Shown one piece after another: positions 34,829 to 42,492 of a stretch of 64,000 nucleotides of DNA. The stretch is from the NCBI RefSeq assembly GCF_900100945.1, contig NZ_FNCG01000006.1, positions 186,001 to 250,000 on the forward strand, given 5' to 3'. The notes beneath the pieces were generated by a model. It was given only the letters and a program-made list of their open reading frames with translations, was not told the origin of the DNA and did no database searches. The position numbers and the translations under genes are program-made. Position 1 is the stretch's first letter, and the number at the start of each line of letters is the position of its first letter. Source of the DNA: Mucilaginibacter gossypii (lineage in GTDB: Bacteria; Bacteroidota; Bacteroidia; Sphingobacteriales; Sphingobacteriaceae).

Positions 34829-34862
34829 TACCTAACACTGTAAGGTAATTTAACAGTGTAGT
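34829..34862. promoter_or_regulatory. TetR operator pair B, just after tetR
   Basis: TACCTAACACTGTAAGGTA (34829-34847, palindromic but for one pair, centre 34838) and TTTAACAGTGTAG (34849-34861, centre 34856) share the AACA-S-TGT core with pair A and have the same 18-bp centre spacing. They lie 20 nt past the tetR stop, in the region between tetR and the adaptor gene. The rest of 34465-34881 shows nothing else I can name. Confidence 0.65.
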
Positions 34863-34881
34863 TTTCAAGTCACAGAAAGAA

Positions 34882-35484
34882 TTAATCTTTCATCGACCTG
34901 ATGATACCGCCTATGGTATCTTTTAAAACCTGGCGGTTAACTTCGTCAGAGAATCCCCTGCTCAGTAAGTTGATGGACACCAAACCGTGTACGACCGACC
35001 AAAACGTATAGTACTTGGTGCAGATCATTTCGTCATTGATATCTTTTATATCCATCAGTTGCATAATAGCCTCGCTAACCATAGTAGTAGGGAGCTGGGC
35101 TTCGGGCATTGATTTTACCATCTCGCAGCAACAGTTCATCTGTACGCCAAACATAACCTGGTAAAGTTCCTTATTTTCAAAAGCAAAGTTCCAGTAAGCA
35201 AGCCACATGGCTTCCAGCTGCTTTTCGGGCAGGCGGTGCTTTTCTTTGGCTTCCTCCATGTCTTTTGCTAATATCAAATAGCCTTTGCGGGTAAGTTCCA
35301 TTAATATAGCATCCTTATTTGCAAAGTATTCATATATAATGGGTGCGGTGTATTCAATTACATCGGCAATCTTCCGCATGCTTAAAGCCTGCCAGCCTTC
35401 ATGCTTAACTATGTGGAGCGCGGCATCCAGGATATTAACCCGGGTTTCTTCTTTTAAGCGCTGGATTCGTTCTTTACTTGCCAT
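34882..35484 (-). CDS. TetR family transcriptional repressor of the efflux operon
   Basis: About 200 residues. The N-terminal helix-turn-helix runs through 'ILDAALHIVKHEGWQALSMRKIADVIEYTAPIIYEYFANK', the standard TetR DNA-binding domain; the C-terminal ligand domain contains 'AYWNFAFENKELYQVMFG'. The first GTG at 35493 would place the start inside the operator pair; the ATG at 35484 (MASKERIQ) is preferred. It is transcribed in the same direction as the adaptor-pump-channel operon and probably represses both it and itself through the paired palindromes. Confidence 0.92.
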   Translation of the reverse strand: MASKERIQRLKEETRVNILDAALHIVKHEGWQALSMRKIADVIEYTAPIIYEYFANKDAILMELTRKGYLILAKDMEEAKEKHRLPEKQLEAMWLAYWNFAFENKELYQVMFGVQMNCCCEMVKSMPEAQLPTTMVSEAIMQLMDIKDINDEMICTKYYTFWSVVHGLVSINLLSRGFSDEVNRQVLKDTIGGIIRSMKD

Positions 35485-35487
35485 TTT

Positions 35488-35520
35488 GATCACACTATTA
35501 AATCATTTAACAGTGTTAAG
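35488..35520. promoter_or_regulatory. TetR operator pair C, in the tetR leader
   Basis: TTTAACAGTGTTAAG (35506-35520, centre 35513) and the partial site CACTATTAA centred at 35495 again stand 18 bp apart, directly ahead of the tetR ATG (35484). This is the expected place for autorepression. Confidence 0.72.
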
Positions 35521-35625
35521 CAAAAGTATAACGGTTTTCAGGATTATTTACCATCCCTTTGTAAAAAACGTTTCATCCAATTGTCATGGATTAAACCTTT
35601 TGAGTCAAATCCGGTCGGCAAACGC

Positions 35626-36141
35626 TTATTTCTTTACCAGGTAAACCAATTGCCCAATATGATAGCCCTGGTGTATAGTACGATTAATCAGGATATTTAA
35701 TCTGTTACGGTGCGGCTCTTTTGCAAAATCATCTGCTGAAATGGCGCTATGCGGCTTAAACCATTCTTCGGGCTGCATAGCATTCATCCTTTCGGTTAAA
35801 ACCTCATTTACTTTAGCCCAATATTGTTTAAGCTCAGCCAGTGACGGTTTCTCCAACCCAGAATTTTCAGGACTTTTAACAAAAATTTGATCCAGCTGGG
35901 GATAGAGCCTTTCGCCCAAACCTAAATAGGTAAACATTCCGTCGCTAACAGCAGTAAGATGGCCCAGCAGGTAAATACCGCTGTTTCGGCCGGGAGCAGT
36001 TTCGGCAGCAAGAGCTTCGTCAGTTAACTTATCGAGTAAACCGTTTAGGCGACTGTTTTGCAGTTCCCAGTTGGAGACTACCATTTTGATAAATAATTCT
36101 GTTGACGGCTGTATGCTGGTTTCGGTAATGTTTGTGCTCAT
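35626..36141 (-). CDS. DinB family protein
   Basis: A 171-residue four-helix DinB-like protein. The three metal-binding histidines are His61 (YLLGHLTAVSDG), His157 and His161 (TIHQGYHIGQLVYL). Members often bind a divalent metal and act as thiol transferases or have no known activity. Cytosolic, no signal peptide. It lies between the TetR gene and an MFS transporter without tight linkage. Confidence 0.88.
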   Translation of the reverse strand: MSTNITETSIQPSTELFIKMVVSNWELQNSRLNGLLDKLTDEALAAETAPGRNSGIYLLGHLTAVSDGMFTYLGLGERLYPQLDQIFVKSPENSGLEKPSLAELKQYWAKVNEVLTERMNAMQPEEWFKPHSAISADDFAKEPHRNRLNILINRTIHQGYHIGQLVYLVKK

Positions 36142-36236
36142 TTGTTGCAGATGTTATATCAAACCAGTGGATTTGATGACACAATTATAAGCTAAAACGG
36201 GGCTGGCGTAAATACTAAGCAGCTTATATGACAAAA

Positions 36237-37397
36237 CTATGATACCACAGGCTCATCTTCAATTTTACGCACCAGCCATATCATCATGGCAGCAAAGGCG
36301 GCAACAACAAAAAAAGCTATTTGCAGGTTTGCTGCCTGAGCAATAAAACCAACTATTGGTGGTACTATAACAAAACCCAGGTAACCAACTGTTGATATGG
36401 CGGCCAGTGCCTGGCTGCTGTTCATTGTTTTTGATTTACCGGCCATGCTAAAAATCAGCGGCACTATACATGACACCCCCATGCCTATCATGGCGTAGCC
36501 CAAATAAACGGTTAAAGTATATGGTAAAAACACAGATACCAGCAAACCGGCCAAAACCAGCGAGCTGCTATAAGTTAACACCTTTTTTATACCAATGGCC
36601 GATACTACCCTATCGCCCGCGAAGCGGCCAATGGTCATGGTAACCATGTAAACTACAAAGCCGGCCTCAGCGAATGATTTGGTGGCATGGACTACCTTTT
36701 CAAAATAAACACCGCTCCAATCGTACAGCGTGTTTTCGCAGGCCATAGAGGCGAAACATATTAAAGAAAATTTAAGCAAGTGTTTATCGGGCATGGAAAA
36801 CACCGATTTATTGGGTGTTTCGGCAGGCTGATAATCATATGTTGAGGGATAAAATATTACCGAGAGGATCAGCATTGCAATTCCTACTGCTAATAAATGA
36901 TATGACGGCTCTACGTTAAATAATACCATTAAATAGCCGACAGCAGCGCCGCCAAAACCGGCCAGGCTCCAGATGCCGTGGAATGTTACCATGATCGATT
37001 TATCATACAAAGCCTGGATCCCCACGGCCTGCGAGTTCATGGATAAACCTAATATATTACGGGTTGAGCCAACAAAAAATAAAACTACTATCAGTTGCCA
37101 CATATAAGCTGCAAAACCGGGCAGGCAAAGCACCAGACTAAAGGCCAGTGCACCTATCAGCATCATTATACGGCTGCTGAAATGCTTGATCATTTTAGCC
37201 GTTAAAGGCATGGTAAGCATCAGGCCAACAGGCATAGCAAACAGCACAACCCCCAACTGGGCTTCGTTTAAATTAAGCTGATGTTTTATGGATGGAATAC
37301 GCGAGGCCCATGAAGAATACCCGAAGCCCGAAACAAAGAAGAAGACACTGTTGGCAATCCGCATTTTTGATTTGCCCGCAGCCGTTAGCTGATCCAT
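36237..37397 (-). CDS. MFS transporter, YbjJ-like
   Basis: A 386-residue inner-membrane protein with about 12 helices. The N-terminal 'SSWASRIPSIKHQLNLNEAQ' and 'FAMPVGLMLTMPL' are typical of the YbjJ/fucose-permease-like branch. There is an acidic-charge-poor, mostly hydrophobic sequence, no signal peptide and no fusion. The substrate is unknown; sugar or drug export is possible. A small candidate ORF is 71 nt upstream on the same strand. Confidence 0.88.
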   Translation of the reverse strand: MDQLTAAGKSKMRIANSVFFFVSGFGYSSWASRIPSIKHQLNLNEAQLGVVLFAMPVGLMLTMPLTAKMIKHFSSRIMMLIGALAFSLVLCLPGFAAYMWQLIVVLFFVGSTRNILGLSMNSQAVGIQALYDKSIMVTFHGIWSLAGFGGAAVGYLMVLFNVEPSYHLLAVGIAMLILSVIFYPSTYDYQPAETPNKSVFSMPDKHLLKFSLICFASMACENTLYDWSGVYFEKVVHATKSFAEAGFVVYMVTMTIGRFAGDRVVSAIGIKKVLTYSSSLVLAGLLVSVFLPYTLTVYLGYAMIGMGVSCIVPLIFSMAGKSKTMNSSQALAAISTVGYLGFVIVPPIVGFIAQAANLQIAFFVVAAFAAMMIWLVRKIEDEPVVS

Positions 37398-37468
37398 ACT
37401 TAATAATTACACGCAAATTTAGCTATAATTTATAAGGACGGTTGCCGTTATCTGCAATTAAATACAGC

Positions 37469-37639
37469 TTACATACATGGCTGAAGTTCGCCGCAAGGCT
37501 GATTATTTTGAGCCGCTTTATGAAAAACTTTATTGAAACCTTGTTGTACGTAAGTTAACCCGAGGTTTAAAAGGGCTGATACCTGCAGTGGTGTGGTATC
37601 CGGCAGGGTGAGTGATATGAGGTGTGATATGAGTTTCAT
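37469..37639 (-). CDS. candidate small protein, 56 residues
   Basis: An ATG-initiated minus-strand frame of 57 codons runs from 37639 to the stop at 37469. The product has a hydrophobic N-terminal half (MKLISHLISLTLPDTTPLQ), a helical 'LLNLGLTYVQQGFNKVFHK' and a Cys-containing end (CGELQPCM). Amino-acid use looks protein-like and it lies upstream of the MFS gene on the same strand, but there is no independent evidence of translation. I do not recognise the family. Confidence 0.35.
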   Translation of the reverse strand: MKLISHLISLTLPDTTPLQVSALLNLGLTYVQQGFNKVFHKAAQNNQPCGELQPCM

Positions 37640-37760
37640 GATTACATTATCGTTTCAGGCTGCAAAATTGCTACAATAGTTTCAAAAAAAATTCACCTGG
37701 ATCAACAACTGACTTTAGGAAGATAATTGATAATGAGTATGATAAACGGTTGACAAACAG

Positions 37761-37803
37761 CCTCATTTAATCCTCCCCCTTTGGAAAAGGGTTTGGGATG
37801 AGG
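37761..37803. repeat. inverted repeat with CCTCAT/ATGAGG ends
   Basis: An imperfect hairpin bounded by CCTCAT (37761-37766) and ATGAGG (37798-37803) with inner CCCTTT/AAAGGG-type pairing. It is about 80 nt upstream of the DAC-like gene. The remaining part of 37398-37882 is AT-rich and holds only the small candidate ORF. Confidence 0.5.
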
Positions 37804-37882
37804 CCGGCTCATCTAATTGCAATATTGATGCGTTAGTTTGTTAGCATGTTTTTTTAGCTTTACTTTTGAGATAAGTATTTAA

Positions 37883-39049
37883 ATGAAAGACACCACCAAA
37901 ACTTTGAGTTCAGGACCTACATATAAAGCAGCCGGTAAAGTAGCAACCATTATTGAAAGGCATTTCAGGCATTTTCATGCCAAGGCGCTTGCCGATAATA
38001 ATGAGATAGACCTTGCTCCTACCCCCAGCTGCACCACTATCGAATCACTCATCGATATCTCATTTTGGGCAAGCTTGCGACGGGAAGAGGGATTTTCACC
38101 AAAATTCACACTTGCTTTTTTGCCGCCCGAAGCTGCCGGTCAGCCGTTGTTGTTTGGTGGAAAAATTAAACTCGCGCCTAATATCCTCACCAAATTTGCC
38201 TCGGCAGTACAACAGCCGGGCATTCATTTAGGCATCTGGATAGAAGATGATGAACTATACATCTGGGGAACTACCCTGGCTATTCCGGCTTACTGTTTTG
38301 TGCTGGAAGTAATTGAACCCGGATTATTGGTGATCAAACATCGCCGTGTAGAGGGTTTTGGCAAATTTGTAAACATAGCCATATTAAAAGGCGACGATAT
38401 CAAAGTTGTTGACGAGCACGGCTCCAGCATTTCTGATTGCCCTAATGTACTTTCGGCCATGCTTGATTTTACTTTGCCGTCTCTATGGAATGATCCGGTA
38501 AACGTATTAGTTCAGCTGGCTACCTCCATGCAAGCCCATAAACGTGGCGGCATATTATTAGTTGTGCCCTCCGGAAATGAAGAATGGCGCGAATCTATCA
38601 TTACCCCGATCTCCTATCCTGTCGATCCTCCGTTCTCAGGTCTTACCGATTTGATGATTCACGAAGGCATCGACCGTTACCACACCTCATGGCAGGAAAA
38701 AATGCGCCGCGCGGTTGATACCATAGGCGGATTAACCTCGATAGACGGCGCAACGCTGATAAATGATAAACATGAGTTGCTGGCTTTCGGTGCCAAAATA
38801 GGTCGTGCAGCAAAAAGCTCACCTGTCGAAGAGATCGTAGTGACCGAGCCTATTGTCGGTTGCTCAACCCGGGTGATCCACCCGGCGCAAAACGGCGGTA
38901 CAAGGCATTTAGCGGCGGCACAGTTTGTTTTTGATCAAAAGGACGCCTTAGCACTGGTAGCTTCGCAGGATGGCCGGTTTACAGTATTTGCATGGTCGCC
39001 GGTTGTGGGGATGGTGCATGCGCACCAGATTGATATATTGTTGCTGTAG
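37883..39049 (+). CDS. diadenylate-cyclase-like (DACNV-type) putative sensor protein
   Basis: A 388-residue cytosolic protein. The C-terminal 110 residues (about 280-388) carry the DisA_N/DAC signature: DGA at 288-290, then GGTRHLAAAQF (338-348), corresponding to the GTRHRAA motif of c-di-AMP synthases but with Leu in place of the second Arg. The N-terminal 280 residues ('LIDISFWASLRREEG', 'FGGKIKLAP') form a domain I know only from proteins labelled as DACNV-type sensors. Whether it makes or senses a nucleotide is unknown. There are no membrane helices. Confidence 0.75.
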   Translation: MKDTTKTLSSGPTYKAAGKVATIIERHFRHFHAKALADNNEIDLAPTPSCTTIESLIDISFWASLRREEGFSPKFTLAFLPPEAAGQPLLFGGKIKLAPNILTKFASAVQQPGIHLGIWIEDDELYIWGTTLAIPAYCFVLEVIEPGLLVIKHRRVEGFGKFVNIAILKGDDIKVVDEHGSSISDCPNVLSAMLDFTLPSLWNDPVNVLVQLATSMQAHKRGGILLVVPSGNEEWRESIITPISYPVDPPFSGLTDLMIHEGIDRYHTSWQEKMRRAVDTIGGLTSIDGATLINDKHELLAFGAKIGRAAKSSPVEEIVVTEPIVGCSTRVIHPAQNGGTRHLAAAQFVFDQKDALALVASQDGRFTVFAWSPVVGMVHAHQIDILLL

Positions 39050-39222
39050 CCCCCCGGCCCCCTAAAGGGGGAGATAGAAAGGTATCTCGCAATAATTTTC
39101 GTAAATTAAAACAAACAGATAAACATCTTTAGTTAATGATTTAATCTCCTCCTGGATTCCTAATCCTTAATCTCCAGTCACTAATCTATGTCCCTAACCT
39201 CCCCCTTTAGGGGGCTGGGGGG
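39050..39222. repeat. 173-bp element bounded by 24-bp inverted repeats
   Basis: The arms 39050-39073 and 39199-39222 are GC-rich (CCCCCTAAAGGGGGAG core, itself palindromic) and match at 23 of 24 positions. The left arm starts at the first base after the DAC-like stop codon; the right arm ends 3 nt before the stop codon of the convergent small gene. It fills the whole convergent intergenic space. Confidence 0.8.
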
Positions 39223-39225
39223 CGT

Positions 39226-39498
39226 TTAATCGCAGTTCAACAATAAATCGTAATATTTCCGCATCAGTACGGTATCGTAATTAACCAGCGACTGATAAGC
39301 TTCTGAAACCAGCTCATTGAGGATAGATGATCCAAGCTGACCGCCTCCATTGGGAATGGAGTCATAATAAACAATAATTTCTTTAACCCTTATTATTTCG
39401 TAGAGCAACTGCTGAACCAAATCAATTTGAGTACCCGTCTGCATTCCAGCCGAATTCTTGCTCAGAAAATCTAAAGGATCGTTAGTAGCAGGGGTCAT
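39226..39498 (-). CDS. conserved hypothetical protein, 90 residues
   Basis: A small soluble, mainly helical protein ('QIDLVQQLLYEIIRVKEII', 'SEAYQSLVNYDTVLMRKYYD') without signal peptide, metal motif or a family I can name. The helical pattern suggests a coiled-coil or bundle protein. It is convergent with the DAC-like gene and separated from it only by the inverted-repeat element. Confidence 0.6.
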   Translation of the reverse strand: MTPATNDPLDFLSKNSAGMQTGTQIDLVQQLLYEIIRVKEIIVYYDSIPNGGGQLGSSILNELVSEAYQSLVNYDTVLMRKYYDLLLNCD

Positions 39499-39609
39499 TT
39501 TTTTATCAAACAGGATCGGAATTATGGTTTTATCAACTACGTATTAACAGTTAATAAGTTTAAACATCCGCTTTTTGTTTTAAAAAAATAAAAAAAATTA
39601 AAACAAAAT

Positions 39610-39638
39610 AGCAAAACCCTCATAAAGAGGGTTTTGCT
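39610..39638 (-). terminator. Rho-independent terminator after pnp
   Basis: A perfect 12-bp stem (39610-39621 and 39627-39638), 5-nt loop, followed on the minus strand by a long T-rich tract, 16 nt past the pnp stop. Confidence 0.9.
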
Positions 39639-39653
39639 ACTGTATAAAAATAC

Positions 39654-41786
39654 TTAATTATTTTGCTTTGGTTCAGGCTTAGGTAGCAGAACCTTGCGCG
39701 ATAGCTTTAGTTTACCTTGCTTATCTACGTCAAGCAGTTTAACCCTTACTTCGTCGCCTATCTGGAAGATGCCATCCATCGTTTCAATACGGCGGTGATC
39801 AATTTCAGATATGTGCAGCAAACCATCTTTACCTGGCATAATTTCAACAAACGCACCGAAAGGCATAATTGATTTTACTTTACCTTCGTAAATCTCGCCA
39901 ACTTCTGGTTTTGAAGCGATAGCGCGGATGCGACCCAACGCTGCGTCGATAGAAGCCTTGTTATCGGCAAATACCTGAACGATACCCTGGTTGTCTTTTT
40001 CTTCGATAGAGATGGTAGCACCAGTTTCGCGTTGCATTTCCTGGATGATCTTACCACCGGGCCCGATAACTGCACCAATAAATTCTTTATCAATTTTAAT
40101 GGTAACGATACGCGGAGCGTGTGGTTTGTAGTCGGCACGTGCCTCGGTAATGGTTTTAGCCATTTCGCCAAGAATATGTAAACGGCCATCTTTAGCCTGG
40201 TTTAACGCGTTGGTTAATACTTCGTATGAAAGGCCGTTGATCTTCAAGTCCATCTGTACAGCAACGATACCGTTTTTAGTACCGGTTACTTTAAAGTCCA
40301 TATCACCTAAGTGGTCTTCATCACCAAGGATATCAGAAAGGATAGCATATTTGGTACCCATTTCGTTGGTGATCAAACCCATCGCGATACCTGATACAGG
40401 CTCTTTAATTTTAACACCTGCATCCATAAGCGCCAGTGTACCGGCACAAACTGTAGCCATTGAAGAAGAACCGTTTGATTCCAAAATATCAGAAACTACA
40501 CGGATAGTGTAAGGGTTTTCATCTTCAGATGGCAATACCTGTTTCAATGAACGCATAGCCAGGTTACCGTGCCCAATTTCACGACGGCCGGCACCCCTGT
40601 TAGGCCTAACTTCGCCGGTTGAAAAACCAGGGAAATTGTAGTGTAACAGGAATTTCTGGTAACCGTTAATGAACGCACCGTCAATCATTTGCTCGTCATC
40701 CTTAGCACCTAAGGTAACGGTAGTTAATGACTGGGTTTCGCCGCGGGTAAATATCGCCGAACCGTGAGCCGATGGCAAATAGCCAACTTCGCTCCATATC
40801 GGGCGGATCTGTGTAGTAGTACGACCATCTAAACGTTTGCCTTCGTCTAACACAAGGTTACGGATAGCATCATATTCCACATCGTGGTAATATTTTTTAG
40901 CAAGGCCTTTAGTAATATCATCTATCTCACCTAAGGTTTCGATATAGGCGTCACGCACTTCTTTAAACTTAGCACTCCGCTCTTCTTTTGCAGATGCAGC
41001 AGAAGCAATGGCGTAAACCTGATCATAAGTAGCAGCGTAGATAGCTTTTTTCAAGTCCTCATTGCTATGCTCATGGCTATAAACACGTTTTTCGGTTTTA
41101 CCAACTTCAATGGTCAGTTCTTTTTGAGCTAAACATTGCAGTTTAATAGCAGTATGGGCAAATTTGATGGCTTCAACCAATTCAGCTTCCTGAATTTCTT
41201 TTGATTCGCCCTCAACCATGTTGATATCATGCTCGCTACCTGCAACAATAAATTCTAAAGTTGCATTTTCAAGCTGGCTTAAAGTAGGGTTAATTACTAA
41301 CTGCCCGTCAATTTTAGCAACACGTACCTCAGAGATTGGACCGTTAAAAGGTATATCAGATACAGATAAAGCTGCAGATGCTGCCAAACCGGCCAATGCA
41401 TCGGGCATAATATCTTTATCGGCAGATATTAAAGAGATCATCACTTGTGTATCAGCGTGATAATCTTCAGGGAATAATGGACGTAAAGCACGGTCAACCA
41501 AACGGGAGATCAAAACCTCATAGTCTGATAAACGGGCCTCGCGGCGTAAAAAACCACCCGGGATACGGCCTGTTGCAGCGTATTTTTCCTGGTAGTCAAC
41601 AGATAAAGGCAAGAAGTCAACTCCTTCTTTAGCTTCAGGCGATGATACAACAGTAGCCAATAACATGGTGTCACCCATTTTTATCACTACCGAACCATCC
41701 GCTTGTTTGGCCAGTTTACCTGTTTCGATCTCAATGGTGCGTCCGTCGCCCAGATCAATAACTTTTTTAATTACGTTTAAACTCAT
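39654..41786 (-). CDS. pnp: polyribonucleotide nucleotidyltransferase (PNPase)
   Basis: A 710-residue phosphorolytic 3'-5' exoribonuclease. Two RNase PH domains flank an all-helical domain; the second carries '[17 protein letters not shown]' and 'SGIAMGLI'. A KH domain ('[17 protein letters not shown]') and an S1 domain ('[20 protein letters not shown]') follow. The frame extends 21 nt upstream, but [15 protein letters not shown] (ATG 41786) is the natural start. It follows rpsO, the widely conserved rpsO-pnp order, though a terminator hairpin lies between them. Confidence 0.98.
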   Translation of the reverse strand: MSLNVIKKVIDLGDGRTIEIETGKLAKQADGSVVIKMGDTMLLATVVSSPEAKEGVDFLPLSVDYQEKYAATGRIPGGFLRREARLSDYEVLISRLVDRALRPLFPEDYHADTQVMISLISADKDIMPDALAGLAASAALSVSDIPFNGPISEVRVAKIDGQLVINPTLSQLENATLEFIVAGSEHDINMVEGESKEIQEAELVEAIKFAHTAIKLQCLAQKELTIEVGKTEKRVYSHEHSNEDLKKAIYAATYDQVYAIASAASAKEERSAKFKEVRDAYIETLGEIDDITKGLAKKYYHDVEYDAIRNLVLDEGKRLDGRTTTQIRPIWSEVGYLPSAHGSAIFTRGETQSLTTVTLGAKDDEQMIDGAFINGYQKFLLHYNFPGFSTGEVRPNRGAGRREIGHGNLAMRSLKQVLPSEDENPYTIRVVSDILESNGSSSMATVCAGTLALMDAGVKIKEPVSGIAMGLITNEMGTKYAILSDILGDEDHLGDMDFKVTGTKNGIVAVQMDLKINGLSYEVLTNALNQAKDGRLHILGEMAKTITEARADYKPHAPRIVTIKIDKEFIGAVIGPGGKIIQEMQRETGATISIEEKDNQGIVQVFADNKASIDAALGRIRAIASKPEVGEIYEGKVKSIMPFGAFVEIMPGKDGLLHISEIDHRRIETMDGIFQIGDEVRVKLLDVDKQGKLKLSRKVLLPKPEPKQNN

Positions 41787-41865
41787 CTTTTTTTGTTTGT
41801 GATGCACTTTTCATCTTCGGGAGCGCATCGGATTTTATGTGTGTAAATATATGTTGCAAAAGTAA

Positions 41866-41895
41866 AAAAGCCATCCTAAAATGGGGATGGCTTTT
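41866..41895 (-). terminator. terminator or attenuator between rpsO and pnp
   Basis: An 11-bp stem (41866-41876 and 41885-41895) around GCCATCC/GGATGGC, with a T-run on the minus strand, 19 nt past the rpsO stop. It probably lowers read-through into pnp. Confidence 0.82.
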
Positions 41896-41913
41896 AAATA
41901 AAAAAGGAGAGAA

Positions 41914-42192
41914 TTACTTAATGATATCCCTTAGCTGTAAAGCTTTGATGATAGCACGGTACCTTTCAATGTCTTTATTATACAGGTAAGCAAGTAACGC
42001 ACGACGTTTACCTACTAATTTTTGTAGCGATAATTGAGTTGAAAAATCCTTTTTGTTTTTTTTCAAATGCCCTGTTAAGTGAGCAATACGAGTAGTAAAT
42101 AATGCTACCTGACCTTCGGCCGAACCTGTGTCAGCTGCTGATTTACCGTGTTTTGCAAAGATCTCTGCCTTTGCTTCTTTACCTAAATACAT
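41914..42192 (-). CDS. rpsO: 30S ribosomal protein S15
   Basis: A 92-residue S15 with the typical helices: 'DTGSAEGQVALFTTRIAHLTGHLKKNKKDF', 'LQKLVGKRRALLAYL', and the end 'YRAIIKALQLRDI'. It binds 16S rRNA at the central domain and is normally autoregulated at its leader; I see no clear pseudoknot in the AT-rich 5' region here. Confidence 0.97.
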   Translation of the reverse strand: MYLGKEAKAEIFAKHGKSAADTGSAEGQVALFTTRIAHLTGHLKKNKKDFSTQLSLQKLVGKRRALLAYLYNKDIERYRAIIKALQLRDIIK

Positions 42193-42290
42193 TACTTGAA
42201 TAATATTAAAGCGTTAACTATTTTATTAATTGTGGGTGCAAAGATAGTGATTAATTATGCAAAAGCAAGGGGTGGGTTGATTTGTTTTTT

Positions 42291-42336
42291 GGATTAGGTG
42301 AGTGGTTGATTGAGTTGGATTAAGTGAGTGGTTGTT
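42291..42336. repeat. tandem repeat of 'ggattaggtgagtggttg'
   Basis: Two copies of a 26-nt unit, the second slightly changed, sharing their core word with the inverted-repeat element at 3460-3548, 39 kb away. They lie in the 300-bp gap between rpsO and the HD-PPAT fusion gene. Confidence 0.6.
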
Positions 42337-42366
42337 ATTGTCGGAACTCGAATTTATGGAGTTAAG

Positions 42367-42411
42367 GGAATTTATAGAATTTGCAATTACTCTGTCTATT
42401 CTTTAAATTCC
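42367..42411. repeat. AT-rich hairpin between rpsO and the HD-PPAT gene
   Basis: Arms 42367-42380 and 42398-42411 pair at 13 of 14 positions. Flanking words such as aatttatgga and ataaattcg recur with inverted copies, so a larger fold is possible. No gene or RNA family is recognised in this 300-bp gap. Confidence 0.5.
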
Positions 42412-42492
42412 ATAAAGTGGGGCTCAGACGTAATAAATTCGAAATTGAAAATCCCAACTCCGAAGTCAATTTATACTACCACCAGCCAACTA

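Noticed and set aside
35580..35640. Sequence 'gagtcaaatccggtc' as a tRNA T-arm
   Set aside because: No acceptor stem, anticodon arm or CCA end can be folded around it.
39226..39498. Small gene as an artefact of the inverted-repeat element
   Set aside because: The ORF lies outside the element, has ATG and a normal amino-acid composition, so it is kept as a hypothetical gene.
42193..42240. S15 autoregulatory pseudoknot
   Set aside because: The leader is short and AT-rich; no matching stem-loops could be found by eye.
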